DNA from: Vibrio penaeicida
GTDB lineage: Bacteria > Pseudomonadota > Gammaproteobacteria > Enterobacterales > Vibrionaceae
NCBI RefSeq assembly: GCF_019977755.1
Contig: NZ_AP025145.1
Span: forward strand, 2,108,001-2,172,000
Length of the DNA stretch: 64,000 nucleotides
Reading direction: 5' to 3'
Shown here: piece by piece, positions 37,844 through 47,335 of the stretch
Layout: each line of letters opens with the position of its first letter
Position numbering within the stretch: the first letter of the stretch is position 1
The notes under the pieces: generated by a model
Database searches by the model: none
What the model was told of the DNA's origin: nothing
The model's input: only the letters and a program-made list of their open reading frames with translations
Position numbers and translations under genes: made by a program

Positions 37844-38313
37844 ATTTAATTATCCATAAAGTCAAATAAAAACCTTTCGATTCCAACGTAATATAAGCCG
37901 TTCATAGCTTATAACTAGGGGGCAAACTTCAGATAGGAAAAGTAATATCAAGCAGCACACCAACACCACTTAACATACTGTTATAATTAATTTTTACTAT
38001 TTAAAACACGAACCACAATCTTACATGGCTTTTTGTATTCTATATCTCAGTCGCTATTCATTATGTGCTAACACTCATAAAACAAAGTATTTTTATAAGG
38101 TATCTCACTCAATATTTAGTGATAATAAATTGAAACTAAATAATCCTTAATAAAACTTAAACTAAAAATTGAACATCGCTTTATATTGATATTTTTTCAC
38201 AAACGTCATTGTAATAATTTAATGAATGAGAATTCGAGTATTTAAAAAATCTGGATAGCTTTCAAAACGGAATTCGAACAATGGAATGTTTCCCGCTACT
38301 GGCAAAGCAATGA
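37844..38313. other. AT-rich non-coding gap
   Basis: No gene is seen. It includes a seven-pair stem (TATAAGC/GCTTATA) at 37892-37913, and presumably the acyltransferase promoter. Confidence 0.4.
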
Positions 38314-38340
38314 ATATATAGCACTGCCAGTGATACACTA

Positions 38341-38625
38341 TTGCCTTGTAAACCGATAAATACGCAGCTTTACTGTGCTAGCCATGACCTGAATTACCTT
38401 GCGCGTCGTAACTGGGAAACCTCCTGTGCTCCCATAAACATTGAAGACAACGTATGGATTGGCGGTAATGTTGTGATCAACCAAGGTGTGACAATAGGTG
38501 CGCGATCTGTAATAGCAGCCAATTCAGTCGTGAATAGCGATGTACCGCCAGATTCACTGTATGGTGGAACACCTGCCAAGTTAATCAGAAAAATTCATGA
38601 AAATGGTGAAGATATAAGCCGTTAA
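38341..38625 (+). pseudogene. 5'-truncated hexapeptide-repeat O-acetyltransferase
   Basis: Ninety-four codons encode the C-terminal half of a Maa/NodL-type sugar acetyltransferase. They include LYCASHDL, INIEDNVWIGGNVVINQGVTIG, ARSVIAANSVV and the terminal GGTPAKLI, all left-handed beta-helix motifs. Intact relatives are about 185-200 residues and have an N-terminal helical domain, which is missing: the frame is closed by TGA at 38311 with only unrelated codons after it. No ATG or ribosome-binding site exists, only a TTG at 38341. Most likely a decayed gene. Confidence 0.75.
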
Positions 38626-39418
38626 TAGACGTTAGAAGAGGAGGATTTTCTAACATTCTAGCGATGCTCCTCAAAGCTACACCGCCGAATACACGAGAAC
38701 AGCCTATCGCAATACTGTATCTCGCATTTCAAATACTCAGCCACCAACTGCTTTCAACTGCTACCCTACCTCGACAACGTGTACCGCGTCCCCGCAATAT
38801 ATCATTCTATTTGAGAGAATAATGGCTTTAACAGTTTGTCATCTCATATCGAAATGAATTGCGTATTTATAGCGCTCTCTAATATTCTGAATCACGATCA
38901 AAAATAATATTCTCGGATGAAAGAAAATACAGTATTACACTCCAAATAATAACAGTGCTAAATACGGAATAATATTTAACCTAAAGGGTATTTTTTCCTT
39001 AAATAAATATTCAACAAATTATTTAAAATCGATAATTTACTATCAAAAATCTCGCTATGTTCATTAAAAATCTTCATCCTTGTTGAATTTTTATTCTTTT
39101 AAACATTTAAAAAATAAATCAGTCTTTTTATTGAGACAGTATTTTTTCAACAAAAAATAACTCGAATAAAAATCACAAAATAAACATTAATAATGGAACA
39201 TTATAATAACAATAAATTGACATACAAAAATAACTAATTGATTTTAAATGATTTAATATCTTACTCATTACAAATAATATTCTTTGAAAAAGAATAATGA
39301 ATTCTGTTGCATATGGATCGTATTTTATAAAAAACATAACGTAATTATCAGCAACAACAAACATAATGTTGGTAAAACAAAAACATTAATAACTTGAATA
39401 TTATTGAAGGTAGATTAA
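38626..39418. other. Very AT-rich non-coding region before the chitinase
   Basis: Almost 800 bases with many A/T runs and no supported gene. TTGCAT at about 39308 followed by TATAAA about 16 bases later may be the chitinase promoter. The composition suggests intrinsic curvature or a site for H-NS-like silencing; that is inference. Confidence 0.45.
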
Positions 39419-41155
39419 ATGAAACCATCTATGAAAATAGTTAGTTTAGCTATATTAGCGGCGTGCAGTGCCACGGCACACAGTGCTCCAAAATGGACCC
39501 AAGCTGAACAAGTATTTAATACTTATGAAGACAACGCATCACTACTACCAGTAGCGGGATATGTTTCTAACTGGGGAGGGTATGAGCGTAGTTTTAATAT
39601 CAATGACATTGACGGAAAATACGACAAGTTAGTTTATTCTTTCATGGCGCTTTGTGGGACAGAAATAGGGGACCCAACGATTACTTCTGCGGTTAAATCC
39701 GCGAAGAAAATCTGTGCCGATGGTGGATACCCAGACTTCACGATTGTCTTTACCGACCTATACGCAGATCTTCAGAAAGATCTTGGTGCTGGTAACGGTA
39801 ATTGGCACAACGACCTCAACGGTCCTGCTACTTTTGAGTCCGGTCAGAAATACGCGGGTGGTTTAGTTGCTGTTCTGCGTGAAATGAAGAAGCGCGACCC
39901 AGGCTTGGAGCTTGCTTTCAGTGTGGGTGGCTGGTCTCTGTCTGAACCATTCTCTCGTATGGCAAGTACGTTTGAATCTCGTAAAGTGTTTATCGACAGT
40001 GCTGTTAAGTGGTTCACCTTGTACCCTATGTTTGATCAGCTCGATATTGACTGGGAATACCCAGGTGGTGCGGGTGCGAGCGAAAACTCATGGTCACCAG
40101 ACGATGGTAAAAACTACGCACTTCTTATCAAAGAGCTTCGTACTGCACTAGATGCTGCGGGCATGCAAAACAAGAAAATTGCTATCGCTGCGGGCGCTCC
40201 TGCGACAAAACTGGACGCATCAAACATCAAAGCTTTGATAGACAACGGTTTGGATTACGTCCACTTAATGACATACGACTTCATGGGTGAATGGCAGGAT
40301 AAGCTTGCGCATCACACAAACTTGTCGGGCGAGTTGTTAAAAACTGACGACACTTTCCACTCCGCTGAAAAATCAATCGACTACATGATTGACGTGCTTG
40401 GCATTCCATCAACAGCGATTCAGATTGGTTACGCAAACTACAGCCGTAACGCAGGTCAGGTGAACCTTCAAAGCGTTTCTCCTCTGGTTGGCTCATTTAC
40501 ACCGGGTAATTCAACAAACAAATCTTATGATACTGGCTCTTCAGAGCTTTTTGATTACGCGAATAAACTTGTGAGCTTTAAGAGCACGGGTGCCGCTGGC
40601 ATGCAAGGCTATGAGATTTATACCGACATAGACGCAAATGCAGACTTCCTGTTCAACAAGAGCACAAAACAATACGTCAGTATCGATACACCTCGAACTG
40701 TTTACGCAAAAGCCGCGTACGCGAAAAAACGTAATCTGGGTGGTATCTTTAACTGGATGGTCGATCACGATCCTGGTTACCACATCAATGCGGCACGTGA
40801 AGGCTTAGGCTACAAAGTTACTCAAACTAAATTGGACATGACTAACGTAGTGAATACGTGTGGGCTTATTGATGTAAACGGCAATAAACTGTCTGATGAA
40901 GACTGTAAGATATTGACTGGCGTTAAAGATGGTTCTATCGGTCCGATTGAACCGCCTACAAAGCCAACTGAGCCACCAACAAAGCCAACAGAGCCGCCTG
41001 CTGACCTATGGGACGCGACAAAAACTTACCAAACTGGCGATATCGTCACGTTCGAAAATGAAAAATGGAGAGCGCGATACTGGACTCAAGGTGGTGAAAA
41101 CCCGAAAGCGTCATATCAAAAAGATAAGTGGGGTAACTGGGAACCAGCAAACTAA
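39419..41155 (+). CDS. Secreted chitinase, GH18 with C-terminal chitin-binding module
   Basis: A 578-residue exported enzyme. The signal peptide ends near HSA at residue 22. The GH18 barrel spans about 40-470, with SVGGWSLSEPFS near 167 and the catalytic DxxDxDxE motif (DQLDIDWE) near 205-212, intact. A proline/threonine linker with KPTEPPT repeats follows at about 515-528. The last 50 residues form a small CBM5/12-type module (WDATKTYQTGDIV, WRARYWTQGG). It hydrolyses chitin outside the cell. AAGGTAGA precedes the ATG and a terminator follows the gene. Confidence 0.95.
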   Translation: MKPSMKIVSLAILAACSATAHSAPKWTQAEQVFNTYEDNASLLPVAGYVSNWGGYERSFNINDIDGKYDKLVYSFMALCGTEIGDPTITSAVKSAKKICADGGYPDFTIVFTDLYADLQKDLGAGNGNWHNDLNGPATFESGQKYAGGLVAVLREMKKRDPGLELAFSVGGWSLSEPFSRMASTFESRKVFIDSAVKWFTLYPMFDQLDIDWEYPGGAGASENSWSPDDGKNYALLIKELRTALDAAGMQNKKIAIAAGAPATKLDASNIKALIDNGLDYVHLMTYDFMGEWQDKLAHHTNLSGELLKTDDTFHSAEKSIDYMIDVLGIPSTAIQIGYANYSRNAGQVNLQSVSPLVGSFTPGNSTNKSYDTGSSELFDYANKLVSFKSTGAAGMQGYEIYTDIDANADFLFNKSTKQYVSIDTPRTVYAKAAYAKKRNLGGIFNWMVDHDPGYHINAAREGLGYKVTQTKLDMTNVVNTCGLIDVNGNKLSDEDCKILTGVKDGSIGPIEPPTKPTEPPTKPTEPPADLWDATKTYQTGDIVTFENEKWRARYWTQGGENPKASYQKDKWGNWEPAN

Positions 41156-41183
41156 AACCTGATTTTTAACACTCTCTCATTCG

Positions 41184-41217
41184 CCCCTGCTCTGGCTAGT
41201 TCAGAACAGGGGTTTTC
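41184..41217 (+). terminator. Terminator after the chitinase
   Basis: CCCCTG and CAGGGG arms with a supplementary TCTG/CAGA pairing, followed by TTTT. Confidence 0.75.
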
Positions 41218-41296
41218 CTTATCAAAACTCTCGCTGTTAAGTAGATAAATACCACCCCAACCTAGTTGAATCTAGTGATGCTTTCTCAAGACCCAA

Positions 41297-42298
41297 TCAA
41301 TAATCAAAAAGCATATTAAAATACTTGTCTCTTGAAGCTGGGGAGTTGTCTCGGTGTGTGGCGTACTCTACGTGAGCCTCCACGGGCGCGTTTGGTGATA
41401 GTTTGATACTCCAAAGTGCGTTAAGTTGGTTTGGTACCACGGAATAACGTACATCAATAATGCGCAGCTCATCGGTAGGGTCTTGAGCGATATACCCATT
41501 AGAAAACCAGCGAAAACGTTCGATGTCTTTGGCTTGCTGCGAATCGGAGGCGAGCCAAGGAAAATCTCGGCTTACATTTAACTTTTTAGTGAATTCGCCG
41601 GGATAGGCTTTCACCGATGCTCCCACCCTTACAGCATCCACGTAGAAATGGTCCTCGGTCTCATAGACCACTTTCCAAAGTAAAAGATTCGCGAAGCTCG
41701 GTTTGGCTTCCAGCTTAATCGGCGAATGCTGCCTCTCTTTCGCCAATTGCCACCCGGCTTCTTCAGCTCTGTCTCTTTGAATCATTCCTAATGTGAGATA
41801 GGTAAGCGCCCAAAGAAACGCGATACGAGCGAACAATGGGTTTCGTTTCAGCACGGCAAATACAAGTAACACCAATATTGGAAGAGTGAAGGCAGGATCA
41901 ATAATGGATACCGTATTCCACGCAAAACGTGCATTGCTGAGCGGCCAAAACAGCTGAGTACCATAACTGGTACAGGAATCCAGCAGCGCATGAGTGCCAT
42001 AACCCAGCGCACAAAAAAGCCAACTTTGTTTAAATGAAAGCCCGCGCCTTTTTGAGATAAGCGGATGCAAAACCAAGGCACAGATTAAGCTTCCAATTGG
42101 GATAAACAGGAGGGAATGAGTGAACTGCCGATGAAATTCCAAATACAACAGTGGGTCGGTCGATGAACGAATGAGCACATCCAAATCGGGAGCCATTCCT
42201 GCAAGCAGCCCTAAAACCCCAGCGACAACCACATTGTGTTTTTTGCTCACCGACTGAGGCAAGGAAGCGCCTAGTAAGCCCTGTGTTAATGGATCCAT
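41297..42298 (-). CDS. YdjM-like membrane-bound metal-dependent hydrolase
   Basis: 333 residues from the ATG at 42298, with GAGAG eight bases upstream. The N-terminal DPLTQGLLGA, MAPDLDVLIR and HRQFTHSLLF segments carry the conserved Asp/His residues of PF04307 (YdjM family), interleaved with four or more membrane helices. The C-terminal ~120 residues form a soluble domain. Relatives are called membrane-bound hydrolases, some under SOS control, but activity is not proven. No LexA box was recognised here. Confidence 0.85.
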   Translation of the reverse strand: MDPLTQGLLGASLPQSVSKKHNVVVAGVLGLLAGMAPDLDVLIRSSTDPLLYLEFHRQFTHSLLFIPIGSLICALVLHPLISKRRGLSFKQSWLFCALGYGTHALLDSCTSYGTQLFWPLSNARFAWNTVSIIDPAFTLPILVLLVFAVLKRNPLFARIAFLWALTYLTLGMIQRDRAEEAGWQLAKERQHSPIKLEAKPSFANLLLWKVVYETEDHFYVDAVRVGASVKAYPGEFTKKLNVSRDFPWLASDSQQAKDIERFRWFSNGYIAQDPTDELRIIDVRYSVVPNQLNALWSIKLSPNAPVEAHVEYATHRDNSPASRDKYFNMLFDY

Positions 42299-42443
42299 CA
42301 AATACTCTCAAATTAGGTTTTGCCGAACACAGTTATACTGTATTACGTAATGCAGAGATCATCAAAAGTGCTTTGATTTCAGTGTAAAAGGAAAGATCCC
42401 TGTTCGCTAATCTAAGTCATCAAAACGCATCGTGGACACAAAA

Positions 42444-42481
42444 AAAAGCCTCGAAGATCGATATGGTCTTCGAGGCTTTTT
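42444..42481. terminator. Strong terminator downstream of the small Vibrio-type gene
   Basis: AAAAGCCTCGAAGA and TCTTCGAGGCTTTT form 14 perfect pairs with a 9-base loop. It lies past the stop of the small minus-strand gene at 42528 and has A/T runs on both sides, so it may also serve the other strand. Confidence 0.85.
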
Positions 42482-42527
42482 AAATAAATGTGTCGCAATG
42501 GATTAGCGAGTCTAAAACCGTATCGGG

Positions 42528-42659
42528 TTAGATCGCTTCTTCTTGAGCTTGCTTCACTAATGCCTGACGTTGAGCTTCTTTTTCGCATGACGCGTTATTA
42601 TTGTTTTTGCTTTCATTTTCCAATTCACTTGGAACGAATACATAGTACTTATTGAACAT
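42528..42659 (-). CDS. Small charged protein, 43 residues
   Basis: A short gene reading MFNKYYVFVPSELENE, then an Asn-rich stretch and CEKEAQRQALVKQAQEE, ending AI. TGAGGT lies six bases before the ATG and a strong terminator follows, giving a complete transcription unit for one small protein. No domain or membrane helix; the C-terminal half is probably a helix. I do not recognise a function. Confidence 0.65.
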   Translation of the reverse strand: MFNKYYVFVPSELENESKNNNNASCEKEAQRQALVKQAQEEAI

Positions 42660-42826
42660 CTTGAACCTCAAACTGCATGAATCATTACGCTCGAAATTAT
42701 TCACCTAGCGTAATCAAGCCGCAGATATTAATGACTTTATGCTCAATATTCAATCAAATTTATGTAATCCTTTGTCAGAAATCGCGTTCGAGAAGAGCTT
42801 CAGGAAGTAGAACCCAAAATGGGGGA

Positions 42827-43123
42827 TATACCCAAGTAACCTCAAGGTGCAGGATTCAGAGCCTCATATTCTGTTTCAATTCAAGCCTTTCTACTTCAAA
42901 ATCAGGAACGCAGCGGAATGACGAGTCCTTTCCAAGTTCTTAGACGATGAAGTGGGGCAGAATATGGGCTCCCAAGGGCGAGTTTAACTGGCTTTCATAC
43001 TGCGTTATCGATTCTTGATTTAGAACCACTAGATCTACCAATCGATGCCTTGCCTGAAAGCCAGTTCCCTATTCTTTGGTAAGGAAACCGCTGAACCTAG
43101 CATCTTGAGGTCACTTGGGTATA
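42827..43123. mobile_element. MITE-like repeat with 24-base inverted ends
   Basis: The left end TATACCCAAGTAACCTCAAGGTGC (42827-42850) matches the reverse complement of the right end (43100-43123) at 22 of 24 bases. The 297-base element has no coding capacity. It resembles non-autonomous repeats scattered through Vibrio genomes; that likeness is from memory of the end sequence. The right end supplies the last codons and stop of the LysE gene. Confidence 0.7.
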
Positions 43124-43713
43124 CAGATAGTTTCAAACCCTAAACTGATAGCCACGGCAACAAGCAACCAAGCCAAGATTCGGTTGAACGCTGAAAAAAC
43201 ATTAGGGTTCTTGAGCTTGTGACCTAACACTTCTCCGAGTATGGAATAAGATGTTGGGGCTCCGAATGCTAAAACAGCGAAAATCCCCGACCAGAGCACC
43301 GCATCCATGCCTACAATACCACTTGCCGGAAACTGCACCGCCGCAACAGGCAAGACGACTGCTGGCGCTTTGGGGTTGAGCAGTTGAATGAGTACCCCAT
43401 CCTTAAAGCTCAGTATCTTCTCGGTTTTATCGCCGACATTGAGTGAGCTAACATCGCTGGTGTGCAGTTTCCACGCAATGTATAGAATATAGCTGCACCC
43501 TATCAAAGCAACGTAGGGCAACCATTGAGTAGGAATGAGCGTTTTTCCAGCCCAGCTGATTGATACAAATAAGATAAACATAGCCGTTCCGACTCCGGCA
43601 AAAAAGCCAAGGTACCGCTTCGTATTGCTTTGCAGACCACCGTTTAACCCCAGTAAGTTAACAGGTCCAGGCGTGTACATAACCCCTATGGCGTAGGCGA
43701 AGATTTCTAGCAT
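43111..43713 (-). CDS. LysE family exporter
   Basis: A 200-residue inner-membrane protein with about six helices and the N-terminal GVMYTPGPVNLLGLNGG of LysE/RhtB exporters, which expel amino acids or related small molecules. The last four residues (CIPK) and the stop codon are read from the inverted end of the repeat element, so insertion may have altered the natural C-terminus. The AraC-type gene lies 50 bases upstream and may control it. Confidence 0.88.
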   Translation of the reverse strand: MLEIFAYAIGVMYTPGPVNLLGLNGGLQSNTKRYLGFFAGVGTAMFILFVSISWAGKTLIPTQWLPYVALIGCSYILYIAWKLHTSDVSSLNVGDKTEKILSFKDGVLIQLLNPKAPAVVLPVAAVQFPASGIVGMDAVLWSGIFAVLAFGAPTSYSILGEVLGHKLKNPNVFSAFNRILAWLLVAVAISLGFETICIPK

Positions 43714-43731
43714 TGATTTATACTCTTGAAT

Positions 43732-43750
43732 GCTTTTATTGATTAAAAGC
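43732..43750 (-). terminator. Short A/T-rich stem between AraC-type and LysE genes
   Basis: GCTTTTA and TAAAAGC arms with a 5-base loop. A weak terminator or attenuator; the two genes could still be co-transcribed. Confidence 0.35.
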
Positions 43751-43762
43751 GAAAGCGTTTAA

Positions 43763-44593
43763 TTAGGAGAGGCGCTGCTTTTGGTACTGTGCAGGGGTCA
43801 TCCCATAGACACGTTTGAAGCGCCGATTGAAATGGCTGCTGTCGGCAAATCCGGCTATTTGTGCAATGTCAGTTGCGGTTTTCCCTGACTCCAGAAATCC
43901 TTTAGCCAGATTCAATCGACAGTTGAGCACGTATTGATGAGGGGTTATACCGTATTGCGCTTTAAAGACCCGAATCAGATGGTATTTCGACATATTACAC
44001 GCATGGCTGATGTCATCGATCGAGATATCCTCTCTGGCATGCGCATGAATAAAGGCTTTGGCTTTCTGAAGTAATGTTTCACGACGGGTGTTTTTCACCA
44101 GCTCCTCGGGTGCCTGCCCACTCATTCGAATAATCGAATGAGCAACTTCAAGCATTGCAGCATCGTATTCCACTGCAGATACGCTGTCTTCAGACATCCA
44201 GTGTGACAGGGTCAAAATTTGCTGACGAAGTATCGAGTCGTTCGATAGCGTTTCTTGGACTCTTACCTGATTGGTGGTTCCGACTCCTAAAGCCTGAAAG
44301 TGCGAAGTAAATTCGTCGGGATGAACATAGAGCATGACGTACACGAGATCTTCAGTACCACCGGATTGCCCGTCGTGCACATCTTCTGGGTTGAATACCA
44401 TTACCCCGCCCGCTGGGCTTTGGTGAAACTGGTTACGGCAAAAGAAGTCTTGCCGACCTTTTAAGGTCACGCCAAAGGAATATTCTTCATGAGCGTGTTT
44501 GTTGTATATAAAGTCACTCATGCTGGCACTCAGCAGCATCAGCCCATCAATGCTCTGATTTCCTTGGTAGTGAAATTGATTTTTGTCCTGCAT
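43763..44593 (-). CDS. AraC family regulator with cupin sensor
   Basis: About 276 residues from the ATG at 44593 (GGAA upstream; a TTG two codons earlier is possible). The N-terminal arm has HAHEEYSFGVTLKGRQDFFCR, an AraC-type cupin, and VFNPEDVHDG. The C-terminal double helix-turn-helix includes DDISHACNMSKYHLIRVFKAQYG and IAGFADSSHFNRRFKRVYGMTP. It is directly upstream of the LysE-type exporter, an arrangement typical of ligand-induced exporters. Confidence 0.9.
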   Translation of the reverse strand: MQDKNQFHYQGNQSIDGLMLLSASMSDFIYNKHAHEEYSFGVTLKGRQDFFCRNQFHQSPAGGVMVFNPEDVHDGQSGGTEDLVYVMLYVHPDEFTSHFQALGVGTTNQVRVQETLSNDSILRQQILTLSHWMSEDSVSAVEYDAAMLEVAHSIIRMSGQAPEELVKNTRRETLLQKAKAFIHAHAREDISIDDISHACNMSKYHLIRVFKAQYGITPHQYVLNCRLNLAKGFLESGKTATDIAQIAGFADSSHFNRRFKRVYGMTPAQYQKQRLS

Positions 44594-44681
44594 GGTCAAT
44601 TTCCGGTTCGTCCTGAATGAGTTAAGAATAGGGCATCAATGAGCACTGAGATTGAACAAAATTGCTCGTTTTAGAAAATAG

Positions 44682-44972
44682 TTAAAACAGTAGAAGTAAG
44701 CTTATGAAGGTTACCGTTATTCCAGCAAAGCCCAGAGCCTGTAAAACGCTTTCATGGTATTCCTGTTGCCAGCTTGGGAATAGAATTACCATGTATGAAG
44801 CAGAGGGGACTCCAATAGCAAAGCTCCCTATTCGATGATGTTCAGGCAGTTCGACAAAGAAAGTGAGATAGATGGCGTAAACCAAGAAGTAGAATGTTCC
44901 TATCCATTCCGTACGATGCAAATCTCTCCATACAAAAAACAGAGAAACGAAAGGAATGAAGATTAAAGCCAT
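44682..44972 (-). CDS. Small membrane protein of unknown function
   Basis: 96 residues from the ATG at 44972, which follows GAGG at close spacing. Three to four hydrophobic helices (about 2-14, 23-40, 52-66 and 78-95) make up most of it, with short polar loops (RDLHRTEW, ELPEHHR). I recognise no family. The neighbours are an AraC-type regulator and the gnd gene. Confidence 0.6.
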   Translation of the reverse strand: MALIFIPFVSLFFVWRDLHRTEWIGTFYFLVYAIYLTFFVELPEHHRIGSFAIGVPSASYMVILFPSWQQEYHESVLQALGFAGITVTFISLLLLF

Positions 44973-45105
44973 TACTACCTCGAACAATTAATTTATCTAT
45001 TAGCACATAACCATACTTCAAAGAATAGGTAGAAAGGGGGCTATTTTTCATATATGAGTCTGCAATTGTGAACTATTTTCAGGATATAGGAGCTTTAAAA
45101 AGTAA

Positions 45106-45129
45106 AAAGGGTGCCAATTGGCACCCTTT
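45106..45129 (-). terminator. Terminator of the zwf-pgl-gnd operon
   Basis: AAAGGGTGCCAA/TTGGCACCCTTT is a perfect 24-base palindrome. On the minus strand it is followed by further T. It lies 20 bases past the gnd stop. Confidence 0.9.
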
Positions 45130-45149
45130 GTATTTGGATTACGAGGTAA

Positions 45150-46598
45150 TTACACGTCGTAAGTTGTAGAAGCAGTGTCACCGCCTGTACCAGTCCAGTT
45201 CGTGTGGAAGAATTCACCACGCTCACGGTCGATACGCTCGTAAGTGTGAGCACCGAAGTAGTCACGCTGAGCTTGAAGCAGGTTAGCTGGTAGACGTGCG
45301 GTTGTATAACCGTCTAGGAAAGATAGCGCAGAAATCGTACATGGCATTGGGATACCAGACTCAAGAGATTTCGCTGCTACTTTACGCCATGCTGCTAGGC
45401 TGTTTTGTAGGATGTTTTTGAAGTACTCGTCAGAACCTAGGAATGCGATGTCTGGGTTTGCTTCGTACGCATCACGGATGTTGCCTAGGAATGCAGAGCG
45501 GATGATACAACCACCACGCCACATTAGTGCTACGTTGCCGTAGTTTAGGTCCCAGCCGTTTTCGTTCGACGCTTCACGCATTAGCATGAAACCTTGAGCG
45601 TAAGAGATGATCTTTGAAGCCAGTAGAGCCTGACGAAGTGCGTCAACCCACTCTTTCTTGTCGCCTTCAACTGGAGTAATCGTCTTACCGAACAGTTTTT
45701 CAGCTTCAACACGTTGGTCTTTGAGTGCAGACAGGCAACGAGAGAATACAGACTCAGAGATAAGCGTTAGAGGAATACCTAGGTCTAGTGCGTTGATACC
45801 CGTCCACTTACCAGTACCTTTCTGACCGGCTGTGTCTAGGATCTTCTCAACAAGAGCTTCACCGTCTTCATCTTTGTAACCAAGGATGTCAGCTGTGATT
45901 TCAACTAGGTAGCTGTCTAGCTCAGTCTTGTTCCAATCAGCAAATACAGCTTGCATTTCGTCAGCTGAAAGACCAAGACCGTCTTTCATGAACTGGTATG
46001 CTTCAGTGATAAGCTGCATGTCACCGTATTCGATGCCGTTGTGTACCATCTTAACGAAGTGACCCGCACCGTCGTTACCAACCCAGTCACAGCAAGGCTC
46101 ACCAGCGTCAGTTTTTGCAGAGATACCTTGGAAGATTGGCTTAACCGCTTCCCAAGCTTCAGGCGCACCGCCTGGCATGATTGAAGGACCAAAGCGTGCA
46201 CCTTCTTCACCACCTGATACGCCAGTACCGATGAAGTGAATGCCTTTCTCACGACAATGCGCTACACGACGGTTTGTATCTGGGTAGTTAGTGTTACCAC
46301 CATCAATGATGATGTCGCCTTCGTCTAGAAGTGGGATTAGGTTGTCGATGAACGTGTCTACAACGTCACCAGCACGAACCATCAGCATCACTTTACGTGG
46401 TGCTTCTAGCTTTTCTACTAGCTCTTCTAGAGAGTACGCGCCAACAATGTTTGTGCCTTTCGCCGGGCCTTCTAGGAACTCGTCTACCTTCGCAGCAGTA
46501 CGGTTGTGAGCAACCACTTTAAAACCGTGGTCGTTCATGTTTAGGATAAGGTTCTGGCCCATTACTGCTAGGCCAATAACACCGATATCACCTTTCAT
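45150..46598 (-). CDS. gnd: 6-phosphogluconate dehydrogenase (decarboxylating)
   Basis: A 482-residue protein of the usual length for the NADP-dependent dimeric enzyme. It begins with the dinucleotide motif GVIGLAVMGQNLILNM, has GTGVSGGEEGARFGPSIMPGG near 127-147 and KMVHNGIEYGDMQ near 183-195 with the catalytic lysine and glutamate. It converts 6-phosphogluconate to ribulose 5-phosphate with CO2 release. GGAG precedes the ATG. It is the last gene of the oxidative pentose phosphate operon. Confidence 0.98.
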   Translation of the reverse strand: MKGDIGVIGLAVMGQNLILNMNDHGFKVVAHNRTAAKVDEFLEGPAKGTNIVGAYSLEELVEKLEAPRKVMLMVRAGDVVDTFIDNLIPLLDEGDIIIDGGNTNYPDTNRRVAHCREKGIHFIGTGVSGGEEGARFGPSIMPGGAPEAWEAVKPIFQGISAKTDAGEPCCDWVGNDGAGHFVKMVHNGIEYGDMQLITEAYQFMKDGLGLSADEMQAVFADWNKTELDSYLVEITADILGYKDEDGEALVEKILDTAGQKGTGKWTGINALDLGIPLTLISESVFSRCLSALKDQRVEAEKLFGKTITPVEGDKKEWVDALRQALLASKIISYAQGFMLMREASNENGWDLNYGNVALMWRGGCIIRSAFLGNIRDAYEANPDIAFLGSDEYFKNILQNSLAAWRKVAAKSLESGIPMPCTISALSFLDGYTTARLPANLLQAQRDYFGAHTYERIDRERGEFFHTNWTGTGGDTASTTYDV

Positions 46599-46618
46599 TA
46601 TTCATCTCCATTAATCGA

Positions 46619-47335
46619 TCAGGCAATTTTACTTGCTGCGTCTGAATCTAAGTACCACTCCGTTTCGCCCGTTTTGGACTGGATTTTCGCTGCCGGATAA
46701 GGCAATGCTTCCGCTGGAGTAGTGTGAATTTCGTGTACAATCTCGATCTTGCCAGCGCCCAATACTAGGTAGCTGATGCGTTTTGCCGCTTCCAGCACTT
46801 TGGCTGTCTTCGACACGCGGATTTGACCGGATTCTGGATGAGAAGCCAAAACAGATAGGTTCTCATCGTTGTAATTTGTTTGCTCTGGGAACAACGAGGC
46901 CGTATGGCCATCAGCGCCCACACCAAGCAGGATCCAATCAAAAACTGGCGTGCTGTTTTCAGTTGGGATCACTTCAGCCATTTCATTGGCAAAGCGCTCA
47001 GCTTCTGCTTTTGGTTCGTTTTCACCGCGGATACGGTGAATATTTTCTGCTGGAATTTCAATTTGGCTAAACAATAACGTGTTCGCTTCACCGTAATTGC
47101 TTTCCGCATCTTCAGGAGCAACACAACGCTCATCGCCCCACCAAAAATGCAGGTTTTTCCATTGAATAGCGGTTGCGTAAGCCTCTGTAGCCAAAAGCTT
47201 GAACAACATTTTTGGGGTGCTACCACCAGACAAAGAAATGTGAATAGGCTTGCCTTGCTCGCTGAACGTTTTCAAGTCGTTAGCTAGGCTTTCTACTACC
47301 TGATCCGCAGTTTGAAAGATCTTATGATTGATCAT
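46619..47335 (-). CDS. pgl: 6-phosphogluconolactonase
   Basis: A 238-residue protein of the DevB/Pgl family with [15 protein letters not shown] near 33-47, WWGDERCV near 65-72 and [13 protein letters not shown] near 135-147. It hydrolyses the lactone produced by Zwf. Its ATG overlaps the zwf stop by four bases and gnd begins 20 bases after its stop, so the three enzymes are co-expressed in pathway order. Confidence 0.97.
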   Translation of the reverse strand: MINHKIFQTADQVVESLANDLKTFSEQGKPIHISLSGGSTPKMLFKLLATEAYATAIQWKNLHFWWGDERCVAPEDAESNYGEANTLLFSQIEIPAENIHRIRGENEPKAEAERFANEMAEVIPTENSTPVFDWILLGVGADGHTASLFPEQTNYNDENLSVLASHPESGQIRVSKTAKVLEAAKRISYLVLGAGKIEIVHEIHTTPAEALPYPAAKIQSKTGETEWYLDSDAASKIA

